Counted from the first letter of the stretch, positions 25,747 to 33,520 are shown. The stretch: 33,678 bases of DNA from Falsigemmobacter faecalis (GCF_003863335.1 NZ_RRAZ01000037.1:1-33678), one strand, 5' to 3'. Program-made: numbers and translations. Notes: generated by a model not told the origin, from the letters alone.

Positions 25747-26652
25747 TTAGTCCTGCGCGGGCTGAAGAACGGGCAGGGTGAGCAGCTCTTTGATTTCGCG
25801 CGCGATTTCCGCGCTGACCGGAAGGATGGGTTCCGGCGGCGGGAAGGGGGTCTGCCCGAGCTGGCGGGCCATTTCATGCACCACGCGAAAGCTGCTGGCG
25901 CGGCGGAAAAGATCCCAGACCGGTTCGAGCGCGAGTTGCAGGCGGGTGGTTTCCCTTACGTCACCGCGGCGCGCGGCTTTGGCCAGGGCGACGCAGGGGT
26001 GGGGCAGGGTGCCCGCGAGGACCGAATACCAGGTATCCGCGCCCTGCAGCAGCGCGCCTGCGCAATGCCAGTCGGCGCTGAAGCCGATCGAGACGCGCCC
26101 GGGCAGGCGGCGGCGCTGTGTGCTGAGCCGCCGGGTGACATCGGCGGGATCGGCGGCGGGGTTTTTCACGGCGATCACGCCCGGCAGTTCGGCGAGGCGG
26201 GCCAGAAGATCGTCTGAGATGGTGACCCGCGTGGTGCCGGGGTTGTCATAGATGCACAGCGGCAGGCCGCTGTCTTCGCTGACGCGGCGGGTGTGACTGA
26301 CGATCTCATCCTCGGTCAGCGGCGTATAAGAGACCATGGCCAGAAGTCCGGCGGCGGCCCCGGCTTTGCGCGCGGCGCGGGCATGGGCCACGGCGTCGCG
26401 GGTCGAAAGCGCGCCGACCCCGGCCAGCAGCGGCACCCGGCCGGCCGTCACTTCACAGGCGAGGCTGAGGGTGCGGGCACGTTCCGCCGCCGTCAGATAC
26501 ATATAGCCGCCCGTCGAGCCGAGCACGCCGAGGCTGTCGACGCCCGCCGTGATCAGCTGGTCGAGGGTGCGGGTGAAAGTGGCCGTCGCGACCCGGCCGT
26601 CGGGATCGGCGGGGGTGATCGGAAAGGCGGAAAGGCCGGTCAAAGCGGGCAT
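25747..26652 (-). CDS. DapA/DHDPS-family aldolase or lyase
   Basis: Class I (Schiff-base) TIM-barrel enzyme of the dihydrodipicolinate synthase/N-acetylneuraminate lyase family, 301 residues from the ATG at 26652. The same frame is open much farther upstream only because the repeat gene on the other strand lacks stops there. The catalytic Tyr135 sits in IYDNPGTT and the Schiff-base Lys163 in GVIAVKNPAAD. The pyruvate-binding loop, normally GTTGE, reads GSTGGYMYL (45-53), a departure from true DapA. Family members include many sugar-acid and hydroxyproline-pathway lyases acting on pyruvate or related oxo-acids, so lysine biosynthesis is not implied. It is divergent from the OmpA-family gene with a 165-bp gap. 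Confidence 0.87.
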   Translation of the reverse strand: MPALTGLSAFPITPADPDGRVATATFTRTLDQLITAGVDSLGVLGSTGGYMYLTAAERARTLSLACEVTAGRVPLLAGVGALSTRDAVAHARAARKAGAAAGLLAMVSYTPLTEDEIVSHTRRVSEDSGLPLCIYDNPGTTRVTISDDLLARLAELPGVIAVKNPAADPADVTRRLSTQRRRLPGRVSIGFSADWHCAGALLQGADTWYSVLAGTLPHPCVALAKAARRGDVRETTRLQLALEPVWDLFRRASSFRVVHEMARQLGQTPFPPPEPILPVSAEIAREIKELLTLPVLQPAQD

Positions 26653-26817
26653 AGCGGATCCTTGGGGGCAGTCGTCGGGGCAGTCGTTCCTGTGCAGCAT
26701 GGCGCAGGTTTGATCTGGCGGGAAGCGGCGCTTTTGGCGCATTTGGGAACAGAGCGGGTGCCCGCGCGTTTTAACGTCAACATTCACCGGCTTTGGCCGC
26801 TCGTGACGAGGTGATCC

Positions 26818-28512
26818 ATGAACCGTCTCTTTCGCAATACGACCGCTCTTGTGGCCTGCCTTTCGCTGGTGACGCCGCATCTGGCCCTGGCGCAGACCGC
26901 CCCCGATGCGGATTGTGCCGAGGCCCCCTGTCCGCCCGCCGCTGAGGACAGCACCACCCCGGCCCCTGAAGAGGCGACCCCTGAGGTGACCCCGGAAACG
27001 GCTCCGGAGGCTGCGCCGGAGAGCGTCCCTGAGCCAGCGCCTGAGGTCGCGCCTGAGGCGCCTGCGGATCCGGTTCCCGCGGCACCGGCAGAGCCTGCGC
27101 CGGAGGTGGCACCGGAAGTTGCCCCCGAAGTTGCACCGCAACCTGCGCCTGAAGCGCCTGAAGCCCCGGTTGAAGCTGCCCCCGAAGCCGCTCCCGGGGT
27201 GGCTCCTGAGGCTCCTGCAGAGGTCGCGCCTGTGCCGGCCCCTGAAGCTCCGGAAGTGACGCCGGAAGCTGCGCCGGAAGCTGCGCCCGTGGCTCCGGCT
27301 GAGGCTGCACCGGAAGCGCCTGCGGAGGCAACACCGCAAGCCCCGGCAGAGGGCGCGCCGGTGGTGGCCCCGGAAGCTGCGGCTGAGGCGCCGCGCGCGC
27401 CGGAAGAAGGCGTGGCCGAAACCGAGGCCGCGCGGGAGGCCGCCGAGGCGGTCGAAGCCCCGGCGGCCGCAGCCCTCAGCGAAGAGGCGGGTGGCGGCGA
27501 GGTGGTGGAGGAGACGGTCACCGAAGAGAACTCGCGCTCTTCGGCGCAGGACTTTGGCACCAGCCTGCGCGATGCGCTGCAGGCCGGATCGGCGGCCCCG
27601 GCAGCCGCGGCCAATAACGATAAGGACGACACGAAAACGCTGTCCCGGGCGCTTTTGCTGGGGCTTGGGGCGGTGGCGGTGGGCTCGGTCCTGTCAAACA
27701 ACCGCCAGGTTGAGCTGAGCGCGCCGGACCGGCTGGTGGTGACGCGGCCGGATGGCAGCTATCAGGTTATCAAGGATGATACGGCGATCTTCCGCCGTCC
27801 CGGTGCGCGGGTCTCAACGCAGAATTATCAGGACGGCTCGACCCGCACGATCGTCACCCGCGATGACGGCAGCCGTGTTGTCACCATCCGGGACGCGGAT
27901 CTGCGTGTGCTGCGCCGCTCGGTGATCGGCAATGACGGAGTAGAGCGGCTGCTGATCGATGAGACGCGCCGCGCCGCGCCGATCGACCTGCGCCGCCTGC
28001 CGCCGCCTGCTGTGATGCCGGAGCGCCGGGCCGCCTGGACTGAGGCCGATCTGCGCCGTGCGCTTGACCGCGAAACCCGGGTTGACCGCAGCTTTACCCT
28101 GGCGCAGGTGCGCGACATCCCGCAGGTGCGCGCGCTGGTGGCCCCGGTCAATGTGGATGCGATCACCTTTGACACCGGCTCGGCCGCGATTAATCCCAGC
28201 CAGGCCCGCAGCCTTGCGGATCTGGGCCATGTGCTGAAATCCATGATTGAGGCCAATCCCTATGAGATGTTCCTCATTGAGGGCCATACCGACACCGTGG
28301 GCTCTGATGCGGCGAACCTTGCGCTTTCGGACCGCCGGGCGGAATCGGTGGCGCTGGTGCTGACGGAATATTTCGATGTGCCGCCGGAGAATATGGTGGT
28401 CCAGGGCTATGGTGAGCAGTTCCTGAAGGTGCGTCAGGAAGGCAATATCCGCGAGAACCGCCGGGCCTCGGTGCGCCGGATCACCGAGCTGCTGGCGCGG
28501 GCTGAGAACTAA
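26818..28512 (+). CDS. OmpA-family protein with Pro/Ala/Glu-rich repeat region
   Basis: Envelope protein of 564 residues. A signal peptide (ALVACLSLVTPHLALAQTA) is followed by about 180 residues of low-complexity PEAAPEAP-type repeats (about 40-225), likely an extended spacer across periplasm or cell wall. A hydrophobic stretch (ALLLGLGAVAVGSVLSN, about 280-296) may be a membrane anchor. Residues about 300-400 hold strands rich in Arg and Asp (DDGSRVVTIRDADLRVLRRSVIG). The C-terminal OmpA domain binds peptidoglycan: DAITFDTGSAAINPSQ, EGHTDTVGSDAANLALSDRRAESV (about 488) and GYGEQFL with NRRASVRRI at the end. GAGGTGATCC precedes the ATG. The gene resembles OmpA/MotB-type cell-wall tethers. Confidence 0.9.
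   Translation: MNRLFRNTTALVACLSLVTPHLALAQTAPDADCAEAPCPPAAEDSTTPAPEEATPEVTPETAPEAAPESVPEPAPEVAPEAPADPVPAAPAEPAPEVAPEVAPEVAPQPAPEAPEAPVEAAPEAAPGVAPEAPAEVAPVPAPEAPEVTPEAAPEAAPVAPAEAAPEAPAEATPQAPAEGAPVVAPEAAAEAPRAPEEGVAETEAAREAAEAVEAPAAAALSEEAGGGEVVEETVTEENSRSSAQDFGTSLRDALQAGSAAPAAAANNDKDDTKTLSRALLLGLGAVAVGSVLSNNRQVELSAPDRLVVTRPDGSYQVIKDDTAIFRRPGARVSTQNYQDGSTRTIVTRDDGSRVVTIRDADLRVLRRSVIGNDGVERLLIDETRRAAPIDLRRLPPPAVMPERRAAWTEADLRRALDRETRVDRSFTLAQVRDIPQVRALVAPVNVDAITFDTGSAAINPSQARSLADLGHVLKSMIEANPYEMFLIEGHTDTVGSDAANLALSDRRAESVALVLTEYFDVPPENMVVQGYGEQFLKVRQEGNIRENRRASVRRITELLARAEN
26935..27480 (+). repeat. Degenerate PEAAPEAP-coding repeat
   Basis: Imperfect 6-12-nt units built on CCGGAA/CCTGAG and GCTGCG codons run for about 540 bp. 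Codon choice varies between units, so the protein repeat is better kept than the DNA repeat, suggesting selection on the amino acid pattern. The composition leaves long stop-free frames on the minus strand, which I read as artefacts. Confidence 0.75.
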
Positions 28513-28537
28513 GTCCCCGTCCCTGACAGACCCCGGG

Positions 28538-28570
28538 TACCGCGCAGAGGAAACTCTGCGCGGTATTTTC
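28538..28570 (+). terminator. Intrinsic terminator of the OmpA-family gene
   Basis: TACCGCGCAGAG pairs with CTCTGCGCGGTA (12 bp, perfect) across a GAAA loop, followed by TTTTC. Confidence 0.92.
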
Positions 28571-28646
28571 ACATCTGCTGGTCCGGCGGGGCAGGGGCCG
28601 GAACTTACCACCCCCGCCGCAGGTTTCCGTTCAAAGGAGTCACATC

Positions 28647-29465
28647 ATGCGGATATCGCTGGGCTATGACATTGAGATTGACTGTGCGCAGCCGATGGAA
28701 CTGGTTGCGCTCCTTGATCCGGCGGCGGAATGGGATGCGCGGATGGTCGGGCAGAGCGGATTGCAGCTGACGCCGCAGGTGCCGTACCGCCATTATACCG
28801 ACAGCCATGGCAACCGCTGTCTGCGGCTGACCGCCCCTGCCGGGGGGCTGCGGCTGACGGCGGAGTTTATCGTCGAAACCGATGGCCGCCCCGATGACTG
28901 GAGCCATGTCGGCGATCCCGGCGAGCCGCAGGATTTCCCCGATGCGGTGATGCGCTATCTGCTGCCGAGCCGCTACTGTGAAACCGATGTCATGATGGCA
29001 GAGGCCTGGGAGCGTTTCGGGGCAACCGAGCCGGGCTGGGAGCGGATCCGGGCGATCTTTGATCATGTGAACGGGCATATTGATTTCGGCTATGTCCATG
29101 CGCGGGCAACGCGCACGGCCTCGGAGGCGCAGTCGGAGGGGCGCGGCGTCTGCCGGGATTTCGCCCATCTGGCGATTACGCTCTGTCGCTGCATGAATAT
29201 CCCGGCGCGCTATGTGAACGGCTTTATGGGCGATATCGGGGTGCCGGTGGATCCGGCTCCGATGGATTACAACGCCTGGGCGGAGGTCTGGGCCTATGGG
29301 CGCTGGATCACGCTGGATGCGCGGCACAACATCCCGCGCATCGGCCGGGTGGCCGTGGCACGGGGGCGCGATGCCAGCGATGTGCCGCTGCTGCACAGTT
29401 TTGGCCCGCATGGGCTGACGCGCTTTGAGGTGCGCGCGGAAGAGCTGGCAAAGAGCGCGAAGTGA
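28647..29465 (+). CDS. Transglutaminase-like cysteine protease-fold protein
   Basis: 272-residue protein with a bacterial transglutaminase-like core. The nucleophile is Cys169 in EGRGVCRDFAHLAI, and the third-residue Asp224 is in WITLDARHNIPRIGR. At the place of the usual catalytic His (H-A-W) the sequence reads MDYNAWAEVW, with Asn209 instead; my recollection is that some members of this subgroup also lack His here, so loss of activity is not certain. The N-terminal 100 residues form the beta-rich domain usual in this group (YDIEIDCAQPMELVALLDP). AAAGGAG stands 8 nt before the ATG. No signal peptide is seen. Its substrate is unknown; proteins of this type act as peptidases or cross-linkers. 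Confidence 0.86.
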   Translation: MRISLGYDIEIDCAQPMELVALLDPAAEWDARMVGQSGLQLTPQVPYRHYTDSHGNRCLRLTAPAGGLRLTAEFIVETDGRPDDWSHVGDPGEPQDFPDAVMRYLLPSRYCETDVMMAEAWERFGATEPGWERIRAIFDHVNGHIDFGYVHARATRTASEAQSEGRGVCRDFAHLAITLCRCMNIPARYVNGFMGDIGVPVDPAPMDYNAWAEVWAYGRWITLDARHNIPRIGRVAVARGRDASDVPLLHSFGPHGLTRFEVRAEELAKSAK

Positions 29466-29636
29466 ATGTTCCAGGGGGATCTCATCACGCCCTGTTGAAG
29501 GCGGAATTCTGCCCGTCCGGCATGGCGCTTCGGCGAAATTCTGCTTCTGCTGCAAGAGTTTGGCGAAAGGAGAGTGAACCGTTTACCAATCCGGGCGTTG
29601 TCCCTGCATAACGATAACCCACGCCTGGAGGACTTC

Positions 29637-30092
29637 ATGCGCTTTGTAAAAGTTTCGGCTCTCGCCCTCACCGCTTCGCTTGGTTTTGCCGCTGCCGGCT
29701 TTGCCCAGACGGCTGTTACCCCCGCCGCGCCCGATGCCATGGCGCCGTCTGCAACGGCTCCGGCCACGGCCCCTTCGATGGTGATCACCGCGCCTGAGGG
29801 CTATGTTTTCACCGAGGTCGGCACCGTGACCGCGGATGAGCTGAAGGGGGTCAATATCTATGACCCGGAAGGCAAGGATGTGGGTGAGATCGCGGATGTG
29901 CAGATCGGCGCCACCAATTCGGTTGAGAAAATCATCACCGATGTCGGCGGCTTCCTGGGGATGGGGGAGCACCGCGTCGCGCTCGATCCCGCGCAGATCC
30001 AGGTCTATAAAAACAGCGACAACGACATGCGTGCCTATGTCAGCATGACGAAAGATGAGCTGAAGGCGCTGCCGAAGTTCGAAGCCAACTAA
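29637..30092 (+). CDS. Exported PRC-barrel domain protein
   Basis: 151 residues from the ATG at 29637, which follows GGAGG and starts a signal peptide (ALALTASLGFAAAGFAQTA). An upstream in-frame ATG (29574) would bury the signal and was rejected. After a short Ala/Pro linker (PAAPDAMAPSATAPATAPS) comes a PRC-barrel: VTADELKGVNIYDPEGKDVGEIADVQI, SVEKIITDVGGFLGMGEHRVALDPAQIQVYK and YVSMTKDELKALPKFE. Exported PRC-barrel proteins of this size are common in alphaproteobacteria; the function is not established. Confidence 0.88.
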   Translation: MRFVKVSALALTASLGFAAAGFAQTAVTPAAPDAMAPSATAPATAPSMVITAPEGYVFTEVGTVTADELKGVNIYDPEGKDVGEIADVQIGATNSVEKIITDVGGFLGMGEHRVALDPAQIQVYKNSDNDMRAYVSMTKDELKALPKFEAN

Positions 30093-30093
30093 C

Positions 30094-30160
30094 CCGTCTT
30101 CCGGTCACAGCCGGAAAGACGACCCGTCCCGGAGCCCCTGTGGCTCCGGGATTGCGGGTT
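30094..30160 (+). terminator. Tandem hairpins after the PRC-barrel gene
   Basis: Two stems follow the stop codon: GTCTTCCGG/CCGGAAAGAC with one bulge (30094-30119), and CCCGGAGCC/GGCTCCGGG (30128-30136 with 30142-30150). The second is followed by ATTGCGGGTTTT, a poor U-run, so termination may be partial. Confidence 0.6.
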
Positions 30161-30184
30161 TTGACGAGCAGACAGGCACGACTG

Positions 30185-30436
30185 ATGGAATGGACGACCA
30201 GCGCAGTTTTCAGTTGTTACTCAGACGAGGGAGAGCGGGTTTCCGTCATTGAACAGTGCCGGACGGGGCATGCCGGGGGCGGTCCGGACCAGCTGCAGAA
30301 ACGCTATGTCCTTGGCAACGGGCAGGAGATCTGGCAGCTGCACGGCAGCAGCTATCTCGATCCGCAGACCGGGCGTGAGTTCATCCGCGTCTGGCGGTGG
30401 CCCTCGGGGCTGAAGCCTGCGGCAGAAGCGTCATAG
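30185..30436 (+). CDS. Small protein of unknown function
   Basis: An 83-residue frame from the ATG at 30185, not recognised. The sequence is protein-like, with an ordered mix of charged, aromatic and glycine residues (YVLGNGQEIWQLHGSSYLDPQTG, FIRVWRW). It has no signal peptide or membrane span and two cysteines. Candidate alternative starts are TTG at 30161 and GTG at 30140; none has a good ribosome binding site, and the GTG lies inside the preceding hairpin. A strong terminator follows 23 bp after the stop, which supports transcription. It may be read from the PRC-barrel gene's promoter by read-through. Confidence 0.6.
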   Translation: MEWTTSAVFSCYSDEGERVSVIEQCRTGHAGGGPDQLQKRYVLGNGQEIWQLHGSSYLDPQTGREFIRVWRWPSGLKPAAEAS

Positions 30437-30458
30437 GCGGTTTGCCGCGGGAAGGCAG

Positions 30459-30489
30459 GGCCGTGCGAGAGGATCGCGCGGCCTTTTTT
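30459..30489 (+). terminator. Intrinsic terminator of the small gene
   Basis: GGCCGTGCG pairs with CGCGCGGCC (one G-U pair), loop AGAGGAT, then six T. Confidence 0.93.
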
Positions 30490-30801
30490 GCAACCCTGAG
30501 GGGTGATTCCCCGGTAGTCCCGCTCAGGGTCAGGACCCTGCAGGGGGGGCCATTTACGAGGGAACCGGAATGAAATCCGCATAAATTCGCGGCACGATTT
30601 TTTATTTTCTATATATTTCAGCGTGTTAAATGTGGTGCCCTGCAGGGATTACCCCCTCACGGGGTTTCCGGATTGGATGAAATTTATGTGAAAGTGGCGG
30701 GATTTCGCCGAGTGCCGCAATCGGGGGTTGGTGCGGGCGGGATGCTGGCTATTCTGCCCGTCGGGACAGGGCCGCCTGTCAGGCAACCGATGTGAGGACA
30801 G
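30490..30801. other. Intergenic region upstream of the CHAP gene
   Basis: No gene is seen. An AT-rich patch at about 30580-30640 (TTTTTTATTTTCTATATATTT) is the likely promoter area of the following gene. Confidence 0.5.
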
Positions 30802-31500
30802 ATGAGGTTTGTGAAGGTTCTTCCGACGCTGGCAATGATGGCCGTGACCTGCATGACTGTCGCGGCTTCGGCTCAGGATCTTCGCCCTCAGGCGCGCCCC
30901 GCCGCGCCGGTCCCCGCCGCGGTTGAACTGGCCCTGCCCGCGGCCCCGGCACAGCGCCCGCGCGCCCGGCCCGAGGCACTGCAGCTTGCGGCTGCCCCGG
31001 TTGCCCTTCAGGCCACCGTCTCGACCCGGAATGCGCCGGCCTCCACCCATGCGGTGCAGTCGGCCGGTCTGCGCCAGCGCACCCAGCTTGCGGTGCAAAA
31101 CGCCCAGGCCAAGCGCGCCCGCGGCCAGCGCGTCTGGTGCGTGCCCTTTGCCCGGGATGCGAGCGGCGTGCAGATCCGCGGCGATGCCCGGACCTGGTGG
31201 CATCAGGCCGCCGGTCAGTACCACCGCTCGCGCGAGCCGCATGTCGGTGCGGTGATGAACTTTGCGCCGACAAAGAAGATGCGTCGCGGCCATGTTGCGG
31301 TGGTCTCGCGGATTGTCAATTCGCGGCAGATCCTCATCAGCCATGCGAACTGGACCCGCAACCACGTCTCGCTGGATATGGTGGCCGTGGATGTCTCGCC
31401 CCGCAATGACTGGAGCCAGGTGCGTCTTGAGCATCGCCCCGGTCAGATGACCTCAACGACCTATCCGATCTACGGCTTCATCCAGCCGATCCGCGGCTGA
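30802..31500 (+). CDS. Exported CHAP-domain peptidoglycan amidase/endopeptidase
   Basis: 232 residues with a signal peptide (MAVTCMTVAASAQDL), a Pro/Ala-rich stretch (about 28-100) and a C-terminal CHAP domain of the NlpC/P60 superfamily. The catalytic triad can be placed: Cys113 in VWCVPFARDASG, His164 in RRGHVAVVSRIV and Asn183 in ISHANW. CHAP enzymes cut peptidoglycan cross-bridges or the amide at the glycan strand. In alphaproteobacteria, small exported CHAP proteins take part in cell division or wall remodelling. GAGG lies 4 nt before the ATG, slightly close. A UUCG-loop terminator follows. With the OmpA, DUF481 and PRC-barrel genes nearby, it forms an envelope-oriented gene group. Confidence 0.9.
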   Translation: MRFVKVLPTLAMMAVTCMTVAASAQDLRPQARPAAPVPAAVELALPAAPAQRPRARPEALQLAAAPVALQATVSTRNAPASTHAVQSAGLRQRTQLAVQNAQAKRARGQRVWCVPFARDASGVQIRGDARTWWHQAAGQYHRSREPHVGAVMNFAPTKKMRRGHVAVVSRIVNSRQILISHANWTRNHVSLDMVAVDVSPRNDWSQVRLEHRPGQMTSTTYPIYGFIQPIRG

Positions 31501-31522
31501 CCTGTTCCCGCTTTCCTGCCAG

Positions 31523-31543
31523 GCGCCCTTCGGGGCGCTTTTT
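31523..31543 (+). terminator. Intrinsic terminator of the CHAP gene
   Basis: GCGCCC, TTCG tetraloop, GGGCGC, then five T, 23 bp past the stop. Confidence 0.93.
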
Positions 31544-32193
31544 GGTTTGGGGGGCATAACATCGTCTTGCGGCGGTGCGGAGACAGGGATGGCTGCGGAG
31601 TGGGCATCGATCTGGCTGGGAGGTCAGCAGACCCGGCGGAGCTGCGGTGTCGTCGGATGCGGCGATCCGCAGTCGTCCGGAGCATGGGGGGTGGCCCGGA
31701 GAAAAGACAAAGGCCTGGCGTCCGACTGAGGGTGGCAGGCGCATCAGCTTCCCCGGCGATGGCGCATGCCAGGCCAGACAGCGCGGTACACAGGATTGTA
31801 TCCGGCGCCCTGGCTATGGATCTTATCGCAGCCAGCCCGCGGTTCCCGGTACTCCTCAGCCTCCTGAGTCCAGCACTTCGGTGCCGTGACGCCGAGCGGC
31901 CGCTGCAGCACTACCCGCAGCGAGCGAAAGGCCGCTGAGGCCACCCCATTCCGCAAGAGCGGCCGACCATGCAAAGCGGGCTGTCCGACAGCCGCCTTTC
32001 GGCAGCGCCGACAGCAAACGTCGAACCTGTTAAAATCGCCGGAGTTGAAATGAAGCGAAGTTGCTTCGTGGGCTCTCACCAGCCCGTGGCGTGTACCTGG
32101 CTGGCCACAGACACCTTCGAAGCGCTTATCTCGCCGCCAGCGCCCCGGATCGCCAGAGCCTGGTGATCCGGAACCGCGTAGCAGGGATGGGCC
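31544..32193. other. Non-coding or decayed region
   Basis: About 650 bp with no gene I can support. Several stop-free frames exist on both strands, but their translations show the Arg/Pro/Gly-heavy, unstructured composition of chance frames. The region sits next to an inverted-repeat element, so it may be degraded mobile DNA. Confidence 0.5.
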
Positions 32194-32352
32194 GAGGCCG
32201 TGTGAAAACTTAGCTGGGCGGCAGATAGCGCGGGACAGTGTTCTCTCATCGCGGAAATGGTGTGAAGATATTCCGTTCTGTTCCGCGTTGAGCAACAGCA
32301 GAGGGAAGTCATTCTCAGCGAGTTCATGGATTTCGAGTTTCCACACAGCCTC
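32194..32352. mobile_element. MITE-like element with 17-bp terminal inverted repeats
   Basis: GAGGCCGTGTGAAAACT (32194-32210) and the reverse complement of 32336-32352, GAGGCTGTGTGGAAACT, match at 15 of 17 positions. The enclosed 125 bp codes for nothing recognisable. GAGGCTGTGTGAAAAC-type ends resemble those of alphaproteobacterial IS elements as I remember them, so this could be an internally deleted IS or a MITE. No target-site duplication is clear. Confidence 0.5.
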
Positions 32353-32549
32353 TGCCTCTTCCGGACCCTCAAAAGGGTCGAGATCCTATGCTTAGCCAGA
32401 GACTGCAGCAGAAGCGATAGATTATCGCCTTAGACATACCTGTCCAACCAGAGCTATGTGAGCATAAATAAAATATTTTGCGCATTTATTCACGATTCTA
32501 GGTATAACGATAAGTTTTCATTATCGGATGTTATTTAGCGCGCGACGGT

Positions 32550-32583
32550 CCGCTTTGCGGACAAAGCGGGCATTGATCCTGCT
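32550..32583. repeat. Dispersed intergenic repeat, copy 1
   Basis: AAAGCGGGCATTGATCCTGCT at 32563-32583, the first of three related copies. It overlaps an inverted repeat, CCGCTTT-GCGGAC-AAAGCGG (32550-32569). Confidence 0.55.
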
Positions 32584-32636
32584 CCTCAAGTAAAGCATCG
32601 TCATCATCGAATGATCTAACCGGGCTTCGCGTGGTG

Positions 32637-33070
32637 ATGTTAAAACTTTACTTCGGGCAGCCAGTCCACGGATGGCTGCCATTCGATCTGATGGTTGGAG
32701 AATTTCAGCTCCATGATGAAATATCTGACATCACCATCAATCCGATAGACGAATTCACATTGGCACTCTTAGAAGCATCACAAGGCCGTCGGTCTGAGGT
32801 GCAGCTATTTTTGGAGCCTGGATTTTATCATCCCGGTTTTCTCCCACGACTGACCAGAGGGTCACGTTTCGCATCGATTATGTATCTGACTATCCAGGCG
32901 CGGAACGTCGCAAGCCGATCCTCTCGATCTCAGGGCATCGGGACGAAATACTCCTCCCGCTTTCTAGGGCTATTGTGGATTTTTCACGTCATTCGTATGC
33001 CGAGCATGACTGGCCAGAATTTGATACCCTTGCCCTCGCCAAGCTAAGCGCACTGCTTGCCGCCGACTGA
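32637..33070 (+). pseudogene. Immunity-like protein gene with a single-base frameshift
   Basis: The first part (from 32637) reads MLKLYFGQPVHGWLPFDLMV to FLEPGFYHPGF, then drifts into an unnatural sequence. A different frame continues convincingly from about 32842, reading SPTTDQRVTFRIDYVSDYPG, then RRKPILSISGHRDEILLPLS, and stops at 33068-33070. Adding one T to the run of four at 32837-32840 would join the halves into a protein of about 145 residues. The F/Y-G-x-PVHGWLP opening and acidic character resemble small immunity-type proteins from polymorphic toxin loci, but this is resemblance only. In-frame GTG codons at 32631 and 32634 are alternative starts. Lower GC than the rest of the window suggests transfer. 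The frameshift could also be a sequencing error. Confidence 0.6.
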
Positions 33071-33074
33071 CCGC

Positions 33075-33093
33075 TAAGCGGACATTGCTGCCG
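33075..33093. repeat. Dispersed intergenic repeat, copy 2
   Basis: TAAGCGGACATTGCTGCCG lies just after the stop of the frameshifted gene and before the next one. Confidence 0.55.
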
Positions 33094-33118
33094 TTCGCAA
33101 TTCAGCTAGATTACTTGC

Positions 33119-33520
33119 GTGACAAAGGGTGTTCTCAGATTCTTCTTCGACTATGGCTCGGGTTGCCTTTGGTCCGGAGATGCCAAGACGCTTGACCTCC
33201 TGGACGTGGGTCCGGTCGATAGCATTTTGTCACTCTCGGAACCGGTGCGTGAGTTAACAGATCGCATACTTTTTATGCAATCGTGCTATCTCAACCCTCT
33301 GTATCCCCCTGATCCTAGCCTTTGGTCTGAGTCACTTTGTGATCGCTTCAATGGTGAAGTGGACAGCTTGATTCAGCACATACGTCAGGAGATTGGGGAG
33401 GATTATGACATCCTCGATCAACAAGAGCGGTATGCCGAAGACGTCAGGCTGACTGCCTATCTTCTGGAACACCCGGAGCTGGAAAAGCAGGATGAGGCCA
33501 CGCAGCCGACCGTCAGCTAA
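33119..33520 (+). CDS. Small acidic protein, possible immunity protein
   Basis: 133 residues from a GTG at 33119. Not matched to a named family. It opens with a strand-rich LRFFFDYGSGCLWSGD, continues with LDLLDVGPVDSILSLSEPVRELTDRILFMQ and has a helical, acidic second half (EVDSLIQHIRQEIGEDYDILDQQERYAEDVRL). The FFFDYGSG-C-LWSGD opening and the small acidic build fit orphan immunity proteins found beside contact-dependent toxin genes, which I infer rather than know. No signal peptide. Its GC content is clearly lower than that of the central genes. The adjacent upstream gene is of similar character and size, and the spacer between them carries one copy of the dispersed repeat. No toxin gene is visible in the window. 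Confidence 0.7.
   Translation: MTKGVLRFFFDYGSGCLWSGDAKTLDLLDVGPVDSILSLSEPVRELTDRILFMQSCYLNPLYPPDPSLWSESLCDRFNGEVDSLIQHIRQEIGEDYDILDQQERYAEDVRLTAYLLEHPELEKQDEATQPTVS

Noticed and set aside
25747-27339. 530-residue minus-strand frame extending the DapA-family gene upstream into the OmpA gene
   Set aside because: The N-terminal part is an Arg/Gly/Ser-rich artefact of the GC-rich repeat on the other strand; the family starts at the ATG at 26652.
26784-27701. 305-residue Ala/Ser/Gly-rich minus-strand frame
   Set aside because: Shadow of the PEAAPEAP-coding repeat; no ribosome binding site and no domain.
31744-32346. 200-residue minus-strand frame in the right-hand gap
   Set aside because: No recognisable fold, no ribosome binding site, runs through the inverted-repeat element, and has chance-frame composition.
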